Origin: Candidatus Hydrogenedentes bacterium UBA2224
GTDB lineage: Bacteria > Hydrogenedentota > Hydrogenedentia > Hydrogenedentales > SLHB01
Assembly: GCA_002348185.1 (NCBI GenBank)
Contig: DDYW01000181.1
Coordinates: 1-64,000, forward strand
Direction: 5' to 3'
Length of the DNA stretch: 64,000 bases
In this document: piece after piece, positions 24,239 to 33,082 of the stretch
How positions within the stretch are numbered: the first letter of the stretch is position 1
Layout of the letters: each line of letters opens with the position of its first letter
The notes under the pieces: generated by a model
Database searches by the model: none
Told to the model about the DNA's origin: nothing
What the model saw: the letters and a program-made list of their open reading frames with translations, nothing else
Program-made: the position numbers and the translations under genes

Positions 24239-25498
24239 TCACTTCACCAGCGCCGCTTCCCGGGAATCCGAACCGCGGGCCTCTTCCACCAGGCGCCCTG
24301 TGTCGGAGGCAATGACCAGTTCCTCATCCGTGGGGATGACCAGCACGCGCACCTTCGAATCGGCCGTGGCGATGTCCGTCGCGGACCGGGCGTTTTTCTC
24401 GGGGTCGATTTTCAGCCCGAGATAGTTGGCATTCTGTAGAATGCGCGCGCGCATGGCCGCCCCGTTTTCCCCGATGCCGCCTGTGAACACGATGGCGTCC
24501 ACGCCGTTCATCACCATGGCGTAACTGCCGATATAGCGGGCGACGCGATAGGAAAACATATTCAGAGCGAGTTCACTGGCGGCCTCGCCTTCGGCGGCGA
24601 GACGCTCGATGTCGCGCACGTCGGCCTTCCCGCAGATGCCTTTGAGCCCGCTCATTTTGTTCAGGGTCGCATCGACCTCGTCGGCGCTCATCCCCAGCTC
24701 CCGAATGAGGAAGAGCGGGATGGCCGGGTCCAGGTCGCCGGACCGGGTGCCCATCATGACGCCTTCGAGCGGGGTCAATCCCATGCTGGTATCCACCGAT
24801 TTCCCGCCTTTGACGGCCGTGATGCTGCACCCATTGCCCAGGTGGCAGGTGATGACCCGGGTCTTGTCCGCGGGTTTGTCCAACAGCTCGATGGCCTTTT
24901 GCGAGACGTAGCGGTGCGAGGTGCCGTGGAATCCGTACCGGCGCACGCCATGCTGTTTATAGAAGTCCATGGGAATGCCATAGAGATAGGCGTTCCGGGG
25001 AATGGTGTGGTGGAATGCCGTATCAAACACCGCCACCTGCGGGGTGTTCTTGAAAATCTTCTCGCAGGCTTCGATGCCGAGAATGGCGGGCGGATTGTGC
25101 AACGGCGCCAGTTTCGCGCATTTCCGGATCCCTGCCAGGACCGCGTCGTCGATGATCGTCGACCCCGTGAACTCTTCGCCGCCATGAACGACGCGGTGGC
25201 CGATCCCCTCGATTTCCGAAAGGTCGCTGACGATGCCGCACGTGTCGCTCATGAGCAGTTTGCAGAGGGCATGGATCGCGTCGGAGTGGTTCTTGATCTC
25301 CAGTCCATGGGGTCCCCGCAGGATCTCCTGACTGGCGCAGGCTTCCCATTTCGTCAGGCAGCACCCGCAGTTCATGATGGGACCCGACAAGCCGATGCGT
25401 TCTATCATTCCCTTGGCGATGGCCTGGGGCGACGTACCGTATTCGTACACCTTGTATTTGACCGACGAGGACCCGCTGTTAATCACAAGAACCTTCAT
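24239..25498 (-). CDS. ackA: Acetate kinase
   Basis: Interconverts acetyl phosphate plus ADP with acetate plus ATP. The 419-residue protein starts at the ATG at 25498. The frame is open further upstream but the true N-terminus is MKVLVINSGSSSVKYK, the conserved phosphate-binding opening. Other motifs: GIGHRVVHGGEEFTGS, AVFDTAFHHTIPRNAY (catalytic aspartate and histidine), RRYGFHGTSHRYVSQKA, HLGNGCSITAVKGGKS and FTGGIGENGAAMRARI. All catalytic residues are present. It sits 61 bases after pta in the same direction, the usual partnership for substrate-level ATP formation from acetyl-CoA. Confidence 0.96.
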   Translation of the reverse strand: MKVLVINSGSSSVKYKVYEYGTSPQAIAKGMIERIGLSGPIMNCGCCLTKWEACASQEILRGPHGLEIKNHSDAIHALCKLLMSDTCGIVSDLSEIEGIGHRVVHGGEEFTGSTIIDDAVLAGIRKCAKLAPLHNPPAILGIEACEKIFKNTPQVAVFDTAFHHTIPRNAYLYGIPMDFYKQHGVRRYGFHGTSHRYVSQKAIELLDKPADKTRVITCHLGNGCSITAVKGGKSVDTSMGLTPLEGVMMGTRSGDLDPAIPLFLIRELGMSADEVDATLNKMSGLKGICGKADVRDIERLAAEGEAASELALNMFSYRVARYIGSYAMVMNGVDAIVFTGGIGENGAAMRARILQNANYLGLKIDPEKNARSATDIATADSKVRVLVIPTDEELVIASDTGRLVEEARGSDSREAALVK

Positions 25499-25559
25499 AA
25501 AGCCTTTCTCCAGAGCCCAATCCGCAATACATTCGGAATAGACGAACGGGACGCGCCCT

Positions 25560-26558
25560 TTATTGTAACACCTGGCTCTGCACCACCGTGATGGCGGCCA
25601 CACCCACGATATCTTCGGGCGTGCAGCCTCGCGACAGATCATTGATCGGCAGCCGGGTGCCCTGGATGATGGGACCGTAGGCCTCGGCCCCGCCGAGATA
25701 CTGCACCAGCTTGTACGCGATGTTGCCCGCGTCCAGATTCGGGAAGACCAGCACTTTCGCATGCCCCGCCACTTCGCTGTTCGGCGCCTTGCTGCGGCCG
25801 ACGCGTTCCGAAAGCGCCGCATCTCCCTGGAGTTCCCCGTCGATCCGGACTTTCGAGTCCGGTCCAAACACCTCCAGCGCCCGCTGTTGCGCCAGCGCCG
25901 TGGCCTTGACCACTTTCTGCGTGAGCGGACTCTTCGCCGACCCTTTGGTGGAGTAGGAAAGCATCGCCACCGTCGGCTCGATGTCAAACGTCATCGCGGA
26001 CTGGGCCGTTGCCACGGCAATCTCGGCCAACTGCTCTTCATTCGGGTCCTCGACCAGGCCGCTGTCCGCGAACAGATACGTCACATCCTCGAACGCCATA
26101 AAGAAAAACGCCGAGGCCAGCCGTGCCCCCGGCGCGGTCTTGAGAATCTGCAGCGCCGGCCGCAGCGTGTCGCTGGTGGAATGCGACGCGCCCGCCACGA
26201 GTCCCTGGGCCTTCCCTTTCTGCAGAAGCATTATCCCGTGCGGGATGTATTGCTGCATGGCGGCCCGGGCCTGCTCTTCCGTGATCCCCTTGTGCTTTCG
26301 CATTTCGTAGTATTCCTGGGCGAATTCATCGGCCCAGGGCGCCGTCAACGGGTCCACGATCTCGAACTCTTCGGTAATCCCGAGCCCCTTGAGTTTTTTC
26401 GACACGGCGTCCGCAGCGCCAATCAGGGTCACCGGCGCAATCTTCCGCGCCTGAATCTCCTTCGCCGCCTTCAATACGCGCTCGTCTTCCGTCTCCGGCA
26501 ATACGATGGTTCGCGGATTGGCTTGCGCCCTCTCGATGACCCGGTCAATGAACCCCAT
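25560..26558 (-). CDS. pta: Phosphate acetyltransferase
   Basis: Converts acetyl-CoA and phosphate into acetyl phosphate, feeding acetate kinase. The 332-residue protein is the short, single-domain form. It opens MGFIDRVIERAQANPRTIVL, then PETEDERVLKAA. Other motifs are GLVAGASHSTSDTLRPAL, SFDIEPTVAMLSYSTKGS-like text (here TFDIEPTVAMLSYSTKGSA), GELQGDAALSERVG and KVLVFPNLDAGNIAYKLVQ. These match the Pta active-site and substrate-binding regions. It is the first gene of the pta-ackA pair. About 220 bases of non-coding sequence separate it from the next upstream gene and probably hold the promoter. Confidence 0.95.
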   Translation of the reverse strand: MGFIDRVIERAQANPRTIVLPETEDERVLKAAKEIQARKIAPVTLIGAADAVSKKLKGLGITEEFEIVDPLTAPWADEFAQEYYEMRKHKGITEEQARAAMQQYIPHGIMLLQKGKAQGLVAGASHSTSDTLRPALQILKTAPGARLASAFFFMAFEDVTYLFADSGLVEDPNEEQLAEIAVATAQSAMTFDIEPTVAMLSYSTKGSAKSPLTQKVVKATALAQQRALEVFGPDSKVRIDGELQGDAALSERVGRSKAPNSEVAGHAKVLVFPNLDAGNIAYKLVQYLGGAEAYGPIIQGTRLPINDLSRGCTPEDIVGVAAITVVQSQVLQ

Positions 26559-26782
26559 GTCTCACACACCCTTTCTTGACAGCTCCCTGAACACAACCCA
26601 CCCACAGAAAACGGTTCCCAGAATAGAGGGTGCTATCGCGTACGCGCCGCCGCGTGTGGAATTCGGGCAGCCGCCTCCATTGAGACTTGAACCCTGCGCA
26701 TTCCCGGCAAATCACAGTCCGGACTCACCATATTCGAAACAGGGACAACAAAACGTAGTCTAGAACAATGCCAAAAGCAGTG

Positions 26783-28405
26783 TCAACGTAGCCCCGGAAC
26801 CCCTGCCGCACGCGCGATATGCCGCAAGCAACGCGCATGATCGACCGACGGCTGGATCAGACAGACGCACAGTTCGCGCAGCGCCTCGTCGTCCAGGGCA
26901 TCCAGTCGCAGCGCATTCCGGGCGCGCCCGGGGGTGCGGAAGGCCCACAGCAATTCCCCGGCATACGGCGGGCGCACGATTTCCTTCTTGGGCTTGCCGC
27001 GTTTGATCTGGCTGAGCGACTTTTCCAGGCGTTCGGCCGATGCGCCCGGCAGCCCCTCGAGACTGGCCATTCCGTCGTGCGCGAGGTTCACCACCGCCGG
27101 TTCAATCAGCAGCGGCATGAGCCAGCGCTCCAGCTCGTTTTCGAGAATCCCGCCCAGCAGAAACTCCTCAGGCAGAGGCTGGCTGCCGCTCTTCAAGACG
27201 CGCAGCATCTGCCGCGACTGCTCCGAGAAGCGCTCCCATCCCGGAAGCCAGGCGTCCAGAGCCTCCCCCACGCGGTCCGGAATGGTCAGAGTCAGCAGCA
27301 TGCCGTTCTTTTCGGCGAGGCATTCCACGGTTCCCCCGTGAAATTCCTGAATGCCACGGCGGATGGAGGCAAGATAGACCGTCTCGCCCGCGGCGCACTG
27401 GGTGCCCTCCATCTCGATGAGGCTGGAGACCTGGCGCGCGTCGGCGTCGTAATCCACCATGAACGCCACCCGGCCGCCGCGGGGCAGGATCATGAAGGCA
27501 TGCTGAACCGCGCCCTGCCAGACTCGGGCAAGCACCGGCCGCGTCATCAGAATGGGAGGGATCTCCCGCTCCGCAAACACGTCCACCGCGATGGCGCGCT
27601 CCCCCGCCTCGGAAGTGTTCAGGGAGACGACATTGCGGATGCTGCGCAGGACATCCGCGGGGCCGGGCCGCGCAGGGCCGTCAAGCAGGGAAAGACAGGC
27701 TTCCGCCTGCGCAAGGCCGCCGGTCCACACAGGGGCCGCCTGCGGGCCGCTGTCTTGAGCGGCCTGGCACGCCTTGATCGCCCGACCCAGCTTTGATACG
27801 CATTCGACCAGCGGAACGAGGCTCTCGTCCGAGACTTCCGGTTCGCGCATGCCCTGCATCCGAAGTTCCAGCCCCGACGGTGTACGGCGGATCCGGCCCC
27901 CGCGGGTCGCGACCGTCCAGCGTTCGCAGAGCGTCTCGAAGGTCACGGGGAGGTCGCCTCCCACGCGCAGGCGCTCGGGAAACGCGCCGGGGCCATCCAG
28001 GGTCAGGGTAATGCGCGGGATTCCCTCTTCCTCAAACAACTCCGCCAGGAGCACCGCGTCTTCGTAGAGCTGCACGCCGTCCAGCAGCGTCGACAGGCAC
28101 GCCCACGCCTGCGCCGGGTCGCATACACAGGACGGTACGGCATCCGTCACCATGGCGCACCGATCGTTCTCGAGGTGTTCCGCGTGCGCCTTCAGCCACG
28201 CGGCGGGGTCGCAGGTCTCGTAGACGGGCGGCCGGAAAATGTCGAGATAGAGCCGGGCGGATGCCAGCGGCCTCAGAACATCCGCACAATCCTCCGGCGT
28301 GCTGGAGGGATCAACGCTTCGCGCCGCAAGCGATTCGCGAACCCGCGCGATGGCCGGTTCGATTATGGTGGCCGTCGTGTGCATGGCGTGGCTCAGTGTA
28401 CGCAT
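26783..28405 (-). CDS. Cytoplasmic protein with two degenerate histidine-kinase-like ATPase-fold segments, function unknown
   Basis: A 540-residue soluble protein, without signal peptide or membrane segments. I see two regions shaped like the beta strands and helices of a GHKL/HATPase fold. One is around residues 100-200 (GVQLYEDAVLLAELFEEEGI, ITLTLDGPGAFP, GLELRMQG). The other is around 265-400 (VLRSIRNVVSLNTSEAGERA, VLARVWQGAVQHAFMILPRG, GGTVECLAEKNGMLLTLTIP). The N, G1 and G2 boxes that bind ATP are missing or poorly kept, and no phospho-acceptor histidine box is clear. The last 140 residues are helical. A structural or regulatory role derived from kinase modules is an inference. The gene stands alone, with about 100 bases to the divergent DUF4432 gene. 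Confidence 0.5.
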   Translation of the reverse strand: MRTLSHAMHTTATIIEPAIARVRESLAARSVDPSSTPEDCADVLRPLASARLYLDIFRPPVYETCDPAAWLKAHAEHLENDRCAMVTDAVPSCVCDPAQAWACLSTLLDGVQLYEDAVLLAELFEEEGIPRITLTLDGPGAFPERLRVGGDLPVTFETLCERWTVATRGGRIRRTPSGLELRMQGMREPEVSDESLVPLVECVSKLGRAIKACQAAQDSGPQAAPVWTGGLAQAEACLSLLDGPARPGPADVLRSIRNVVSLNTSEAGERAIAVDVFAEREIPPILMTRPVLARVWQGAVQHAFMILPRGGRVAFMVDYDADARQVSSLIEMEGTQCAAGETVYLASIRRGIQEFHGGTVECLAEKNGMLLTLTIPDRVGEALDAWLPGWERFSEQSRQMLRVLKSGSQPLPEEFLLGGILENELERWLMPLLIEPAVVNLAHDGMASLEGLPGASAERLEKSLSQIKRGKPKKEIVRPPYAGELLWAFRTPGRARNALRLDALDDEALRELCVCLIQPSVDHARCLRHIARAAGVPGLR

Positions 28406-28501
28406 CCCGCTGGCGCTGTTCCAGCGTGTTTTTGCATGCCGCGCCTCAAAGGCTTAGAGTATCGGTCAATACAACAGCCATTCCATGCGGAGGGAGTCAC
28501 C

Positions 28502-29635
28502 ATGGAAATCTACGGAAAGAAATACAGCACGAAAGAACTGCGCACGCGCGTGGGCAACATGGACCAGATTGCGGGCATCCGGACCGTTCAACTGGATGAC
28601 GGCAACGAACGGCCGACCCGCGCGGCGATCATTCATACCGGAGCGGGACTCGAGCTCACCGTGCTCCTGGACCGCTGTCTCGACATCTCCGCCGCGTCCT
28701 TCAACGGCAAAGCCATGGGCTGGCGTTCCACCACGGGCGATGTGGCCCCGCAGTATTATGAGGCCGAGTGGCTCCGGTGGCTGCGCAGCTATTTCGGCGG
28801 GCTGGTCACGACCTGCGGCCTGATGAACGTGGGCGCTCCCGACGAGGCCAGCGCCCTCCGGGGCACCGGCCTCCACGGCCGCATCGGCAACACCCCCGCA
28901 AAGAACATCAAAATCACCCAGGAATGGCAGGGCAACGACTACGTCCTGAGCGTCTCGGGGACCATGCGCGAGACGGTCGTCTTCGGCGAGAACCTGACCC
29001 TGACGCGCACCGTATCGACCCGGCTCGGTGAGAAACGGTTCTGGATTCACGATGTCGTGACCAACGACGGGTTCAAACCGGCGAAGTACATGCTGCTCTA
29101 CCACTGCAACATCGGCTGGCCCGTGGTCGACCAGGGCTCCGAGATCATCGCCCCCAGCCGGTATGCCGCTCCGCGCGACGCCGAGGCCGAGGCCGGAAAA
29201 CAGGACTGGTACAAGCTTGATCCGCCGACCCACGGGTACCGGGAAAAGGTCTATTACCACGACATGGCGGCAGACCCCCGCGGCAACGTCACAGCCGCCA
29301 TTGTCAACAGCGGGTTCAAGGGCAAGGGCGAAGGTATCGGCGTGTACCTCAAATACAACAAGAAGGAACTGCCCCGCTTCGCCGAATGGAAACAGATGGG
29401 CGAGCAGGATTACGTGGTCGGCTTCGAGCCCTGCAATTGCGGCGTCGAGGGCCGCGCCGTTGACGACAAACTGGGTCTCCTCCACGCGCTCCGGCCCGGC
29501 CAGAGCCAGGACGTGCATCTTGAATTCGGCGCGTTGACCCGCGCCAGCGAAGTCGCTGCCCTTCGAAAGGCCTGCGGCAGGGTCAAGACGGAAATCGTGG
29601 ACAGTTACAAGCGCTTCGTCAAGAAACCCCGGTAG
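28502..29635 (+). CDS. DUF4432 family protein (aldose 1-epimerase-like fold)
   Basis: A 377-residue cytoplasmic protein starting at the ATG at 28502 with GGAGGGAG upstream. It resembles the galactose mutarotase superfamily in the form annotated DUF4432: RAAIIHTGAGLELTVLLDRC, then LDISAASFNGKAMGW, TCGLMNVGAPDE, GLHGRIGNTPA, NDGFKPAKYMLLYHCNIGWP and DYVVGFEPCNCGVEGR. Histidines in GLHGR and LLYHCN and the glutamate in FEPCN are in the positions expected for sugar binding and epimerase catalysis. It probably acts on the anomeric centre of a sugar. Its neighbours give no specific pathway. Confidence 0.85.
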   Translation: MEIYGKKYSTKELRTRVGNMDQIAGIRTVQLDDGNERPTRAAIIHTGAGLELTVLLDRCLDISAASFNGKAMGWRSTTGDVAPQYYEAEWLRWLRSYFGGLVTTCGLMNVGAPDEASALRGTGLHGRIGNTPAKNIKITQEWQGNDYVLSVSGTMRETVVFGENLTLTRTVSTRLGEKRFWIHDVVTNDGFKPAKYMLLYHCNIGWPVVDQGSEIIAPSRYAAPRDAEAEAGKQDWYKLDPPTHGYREKVYYHDMAADPRGNVTAAIVNSGFKGKGEGIGVYLKYNKKELPRFAEWKQMGEQDYVVGFEPCNCGVEGRAVDDKLGLLHALRPGQSQDVHLEFGALTRASEVAALRKACGRVKTEIVDSYKRFVKKPR

Positions 29636-29657
29636 CTGTCCCGCGCTGGATACCTGG

Positions 29658-29691
29658 GGCGCCTCTCCTGTCAGTTATCGGGAGAGGCGCC
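29658..29691. terminator. Bidirectional hairpin terminator between convergent genes
   Basis: GGCGCCTCTCC (29658-29668) pairs perfectly with GGAGAGGCGCC (29681-29691) around a 12-base loop. The hairpin lies 23 bases after the DUF4432 stop and 7 bases past the stop of the convergent DUF4173 gene. CTCCCTTTCA follows on the plus strand. No long T run is present. Confidence 0.6.
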
Positions 29692-29697
29692 TCCCTT

Positions 29698-31251
29698 TCA
29701 CCCCGCTCCGCGGGTGTTCGTGGCCGCAGCCGCGTCCGTCGCGTCTCCGAACAGGCCTTCGAGAGCCCGGGCCGCCCCGGCGCGCGACCAGTTCCACGTG
29801 CGCCAGCCGTCGTCGGCCTGCCTGTGCCGTTGGCGCATCAATCCGTCGCGCAGAATGACAGCGTCGCGCTCCCGCAGGGTGTCCAGCCCGGCCACAAGCG
29901 CCGGGACGGCATCGGCCCCCAGTGAGAGCGCATACCGCGCGTCAAAGGACTTTCCCTCAGCGATGCGGGCAAGATTCCACGACACGATGATATGGCCCGG
30001 GTTCATGGCATGAAACGCCACTACGAACACGAGTCCGCTCAGCACCATGCCCACCGTAAACCGCTTTGCCCGCCCCCACAGCGCCGTAACGGCAAACCAC
30101 GCCAGCGAGAGGCCGATCCAGACCATAAACGCCGTGGAATAGAACCGCAGCTGGGTCAGTCCATACGCCTCGACGTACAGATGCATGCGCATCAACGCGC
30201 TGACCATGATCACCGCCACCAGCAGCAGCATGAGCACCGACAACAGCCGGCACACCGTCTTCCCGCGCGGCGTTCCTCCGCGGGACAGCCAATGAAAGAA
30301 GTACTGCAGGAGCAGCGTCAAAACGGTCACTGCGCACAGCTCGAAGAAGCCGCGCCGCGCATACTCGGCGTAGGTAAGTTCCGCAACGGACTCGATCCGG
30401 CCGCTCCCCCCGAAGAAATACTGGAACTGGACCGCCACAAAGGCCAGGAACAGCGCATCCACCGCACCGAACACGATCGCCGCCTCGATCCCGCCGGTCT
30501 GGATGTCCCGAAGCGTCTCTTCGTCCGGCATGTACCGGGCAACCCCGGAGACCACCGCGCAGAGCAGTCCCGCGGCCAGATAGGCACTCAACGCGAGCGC
30601 GGCCACGTGGCGCGGCAGGAACTCGAGGTCAAACGAGAACATCCTGCTCATCAGGTCGCCGAACGCGCGGTCGGCCGACGCAAACAGCAGCGTAAACACG
30701 GCGAGGATCGGAATCGCCAGCAGCAGGCCCCGCAACAGGGCGGCGAGCCAGGGCTTCCGCAACGCGTCCCCCCGCCATTTTCGCGGGTCGGCCGCGGTCA
30801 GTGCGCGCCACCCCCCCAAGAGAATCCTGGCGGTCCCCCGCAGGAGCGCGCCGAAATACTCCAGAAATGATGCGAGAGCCGGGGCGAATCCTCCAACCAC
30901 ACCGGCGGCCAGGGCCGCGCTCGCCAGCGAACAGCCAGCGGCAAGCCATTTGAGATAAACGCTGTCCCGCCAGGCCAGGCAAAGCCCGAACGCGGCGCTC
31001 GCGGCCAGGAAGACGGCGGTCCAGGCCGGCAGCCGCCGTTCACGCCAGTGCAAGAGCCCCGCCGCGCACGCCAGCACCGCCACGGCCCACAGGGCGGCAT
31101 TCAGCCCGTAGGGCACGGCGCGCAGCAGGATGTCGCCGAGCACTCCCAGGACGAGCGCTGCGGGAAAGACCCGGTACGCCAGCGTGGCGGGCTGGTCCCA
31201 GGCCGTCGCGGTGGCCGCCTCCTCATAGGAAAGATCGTCCTCCGGTGTCAT
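29698..31251 (-). CDS. DUF4173/DUF4153-type polytopic membrane protein
   Basis: A 517-residue inner-membrane protein starting at the ATG at 31251, preceded by AAGGAG at 10 bases. At least ten hydrophobic helices are visible, for example LAALLRGLLLAIPILAVFTL, HVAALALSAYLAAGLLCAVV and VCRLLSVLMLLLVAVIMVSA. Family-typical pieces are FASADRAFGDLMSRMFSF, FGAVDALFLAFVAVQFQYFF, TYAEYARRGFFEL and MNPGHIIVSWNLAR. The family has no known function. It is the third gene of a minus-strand run after a small membrane protein and a winged-helix regulator, and DUF4153/4173 proteins are often found beside such regulators. The far C-terminus (after about 470) is soluble. Confidence 0.75.
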   Translation of the reverse strand: MTPEDDLSYEEAATATAWDQPATLAYRVFPAALVLGVLGDILLRAVPYGLNAALWAVAVLACAAGLLHWRERRLPAWTAVFLAASAAFGLCLAWRDSVYLKWLAAGCSLASAALAAGVVGGFAPALASFLEYFGALLRGTARILLGGWRALTAADPRKWRGDALRKPWLAALLRGLLLAIPILAVFTLLFASADRAFGDLMSRMFSFDLEFLPRHVAALALSAYLAAGLLCAVVSGVARYMPDEETLRDIQTGGIEAAIVFGAVDALFLAFVAVQFQYFFGGSGRIESVAELTYAEYARRGFFELCAVTVLTLLLQYFFHWLSRGGTPRGKTVCRLLSVLMLLLVAVIMVSALMRMHLYVEAYGLTQLRFYSTAFMVWIGLSLAWFAVTALWGRAKRFTVGMVLSGLVFVVAFHAMNPGHIIVSWNLARIAEGKSFDARYALSLGADAVPALVAGLDTLRERDAVILRDGLMRQRHRQADDGWRTWNWSRAGAARALEGLFGDATDAAAATNTRGAG

Positions 31252-31332
31252 CACTCCCGCACTCCTTATGCTGGCTCCCAAAGAACCTTGCGATACAAAG
31301 CCCACGCGCAAAAAAAAGGAGCCCTGTGCCGG

Positions 31333-31722
31333 TCACTTTTTCCGGACCGCCTTGATTAGGGCTTCCATGTGGCTCAGGTAGTGTTCGAGCGCCTTCCGCC
31401 CCCTGGGCGTGATGCGGTATTCGGTTTTCGGCATCCTTCCCTGGAACGATTTCGTACACTGGATGTACTCGGCTTCTTCCAGCTTGCGGGCGTGCACGCT
31501 CAGGTTGCCGTCGCTTGTCCCGATCAACTGTTTGAGTTCTTTGAACGTCAGGGCGTCGTTCACGGCCAGCGCGCTCACGATCGCGAGCCGGATCCGTTCG
31601 TGGATGATGCGCTCCATCGGCTCCGAACCGCTCCGGCGCTCCGGACCCTGGATAGCTTCCCGCAGCCTTGACCTCTTGTCTTCCGCCCCCCCCGCCTTCT
31701 CTGCCGCGTTTTGTCTCGCCAT
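31333..31722 (-). CDS. Winged-helix transcriptional regulator (HTH_34/ArsR-like)
   Basis: A 129-residue protein. An N-terminal charged tail (residues 1-36) is followed by a winged helix: RIRLAIVSALAVNDALTFKE (helices 1-2), LKQLIGTSDGNLSVHARKLE (recognition helix) and YIQCTKSFQGRMPKTEYRIT (beta wing), then PRGRKALEHYLSHMEALI as a dimerisation helix. This is the layout of the small HTH_34-type regulators. It lies between a 212-residue membrane protein (24 bases upstream) and a DUF4173 membrane protein, both in the same direction. It probably controls its own operon. No cysteine or metal motif is seen, so the signal is unknown. Confidence 0.82.
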   Translation of the reverse strand: MARQNAAEKAGGAEDKRSRLREAIQGPERRSGSEPMERIIHERIRLAIVSALAVNDALTFKELKQLIGTSDGNLSVHARKLEEAEYIQCTKSFQGRMPKTEYRITPRGRKALEHYLSHMEALIKAVRKK

Positions 31723-31746
31723 CTTCCGTCTCCCGGTACCGGCGGA

Positions 31747-32385
31747 TCAGCCGCCGTGGCGCAGGGCAATGACCACGCCAAACACGATGTGGAGGCCGCC
31801 AAACCCGGCCGCGAGAAAGAGGTCGCCCGCCGTCATGCCCCCGGCCACATCAAACGCGCCGTACTCCGGCAGCGACATCAAACCGCCCGCGAGCGCCATG
31901 AAACACATCCCCATCAAAGGCACCACCCGAACAGAGAACGCGCCCCCGGTCACGCACCCCGCGCCATACAGGAGCAGCCACAGGGGCGGCAACAGGCGCC
32001 ACAAGCCTTCGTGCACGAAAACGGCCGTCAACAACGCGCCCGCCACGATCGGCGGCGCCAGGCTCAGCGCAAACCGGCGCCCCGGCCCCATCCACAGGGA
32101 TTCCCGGTTCCGCCGGGCTTTGAGGGTCATCGAGACCGCCCCAACGGTCACGCTCCCGCCCGCCACGGCCAGCCAGGTGCCAAGCCATGGCGCTCCCGGC
32201 CTCGAGGCCCAAAAACTTCCCGCAAGCGCCAGCAGCCCCATGGCGAGCAGTCCCCGTCCGGGAACCGACGTAAACGACGACGACCGGGTCATGGCCTCGC
32301 GTATGAAGGCCAGGTTGTCCATGGCCCGTGCGTGAAGCTGTACCGGCGCCCCGGGGTCCGGGGACTCTTTGCGTTCCGTGCTCAT
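31747..32385 (-). CDS. Small polytopic membrane protein of a regulator-linked operon
   Basis: A 212-residue protein starting at the ATG at 32385. The soluble N-terminus (residues 1-38) is followed by six hydrophobic helices: RGLLAMGLLALAGSFWA, WLGTWLAVAGGSVTVGAV, LSLAPPIVAGALLTAVFV, LLPPLWLLLYGAGCVTGG, VVPLMGMCFMALAGGLMSLP and DLFLAAGFGGLHIVFGVV. No known motif is recognised. Proteins of this shape are often found directly upstream of HTH_34-type regulators. The start lies only 9 bases after a strong -10 element, with no ribosome site, which suggests leaderless translation. Longer upstream reading frames would begin inside non-conserved sequence. Confidence 0.7.
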   Translation of the reverse strand: MSTERKESPDPGAPVQLHARAMDNLAFIREAMTRSSSFTSVPGRGLLAMGLLALAGSFWASRPGAPWLGTWLAVAGGSVTVGAVSMTLKARRNRESLWMGPGRRFALSLAPPIVAGALLTAVFVHEGLWRLLPPLWLLLYGAGCVTGGAFSVRVVPLMGMCFMALAGGLMSLPEYGAFDVAGGMTAGDLFLAAGFGGLHIVFGVVIALRHGG

Positions 32386-32394
32386 CGCACCGTC

Positions 32395-32423
32395 AGTATA
32401 TCCGAGTTTCTTGTGTTTGCCAA
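32395..32423 (-). promoter_or_regulatory. Strong sigma-70-type promoter of the membrane protein/winged-helix/DUF4173 operon
   Basis: On the minus strand TTGGCA (32423-32418) and TATACT (32400-32395) are 17 bases apart and each matches five of six consensus bases. Only nine bases (GACGGTGCG) separate the -10 element from the ATG at 32385, so the mRNA would start at or within a few bases of the start codon. Confidence 0.65.
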
Positions 32424-32611
32424 GTACTTTATATCCAAAAGCGAAACCGGGTTCCCCCATTTGCCGCGTGCGGTCCTTTTCAACGCAAAACTGCAGCACC
32501 TTCCGCAAACTGTCCACGTCGTACAGGCTTTCGGTGAAATTGTCTTCCAGGCAGCTTTGCCAGACGGCAGTGATCCCGCCCGTCCCAGGACAGCAGCGTG
32601 AACCAGACGAC

Positions 32612-33082
32612 TCAGGGCAAATCGCGCCAGAGGTTCCCCAGATAGATCGGGCCCGGCGCTGCGGACGCACCAAGCAGGCGGAGGAGCGGTTCGTGAAGGT
32701 CAGGGACCAGGACAAGGCCGTTCAATTCCGCCATGGGCACAAACCGGACCGCGGTCAGACGATAGTCGTCCCCCTTCCGCAGACTTCCACCCAGGAGGGT
32801 GCACCGGAAACAGAGGTTCACGATATGGCGATGGCGCTCCGGGGGGAGGCTGTCGTACACCAGCGCGACATCGCCCACCGCGACGTCCAGTCCGGTTTCC
32901 TCCCGAAGTTCCCGTTTCAGCGCGTCTGCCAGGGACTCGCCGTAGTCCACCCCGCCGCCCGGAAGAAGCCAGTACCTCCGCCCATCCTTTTCGTGTTCGA
33001 CCAGGAGGACGGCGTCCTCATTCCGCAGGAGCGCGGCCACGCGAATCCGGGGCCCCAATCCGTGTCCTTCCGTTTCGGTCAT
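32612..33082 (-). CDS. NUDIX hydrolase
   Basis: A 156-residue protein with the full NUDIX box in GGGVDYGESLADALKRELRE followed by ETGLDV (near residues 42-67), matching G-x5-E-x7-R-E-U-x-E-E-x-G. The family removes a nucleoside diphosphate-linked group, as in house-cleaning of oxidised nucleotides or release of NDP-sugars. Glu residues for Mg binding are present. The substrate is not deducible. Its start codon overlaps the stop of hflX (ATGA at 33079-33082), so it is probably translated from the same mRNA. Confidence 0.9.
   Translation of the reverse strand: MTETEGHGLGPRIRVAALLRNEDAVLLVEHEKDGRRYWLLPGGGVDYGESLADALKRELREETGLDVAVGDVALVYDSLPPERHRHIVNLCFRCTLLGGSLRKGDDYRLTAVRFVPMAELNGLVLVPDLHEPLLRLLGASAAPGPIYLGNLWRDLP

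Noticed and set aside
24239..25987. Extended N-terminus for acetate kinase reaching into pta
   Set aside because: The extra residues lie in the pta coding region out of frame and are not conserved; MKVLVINSGSSS at 25,498 is the family start.
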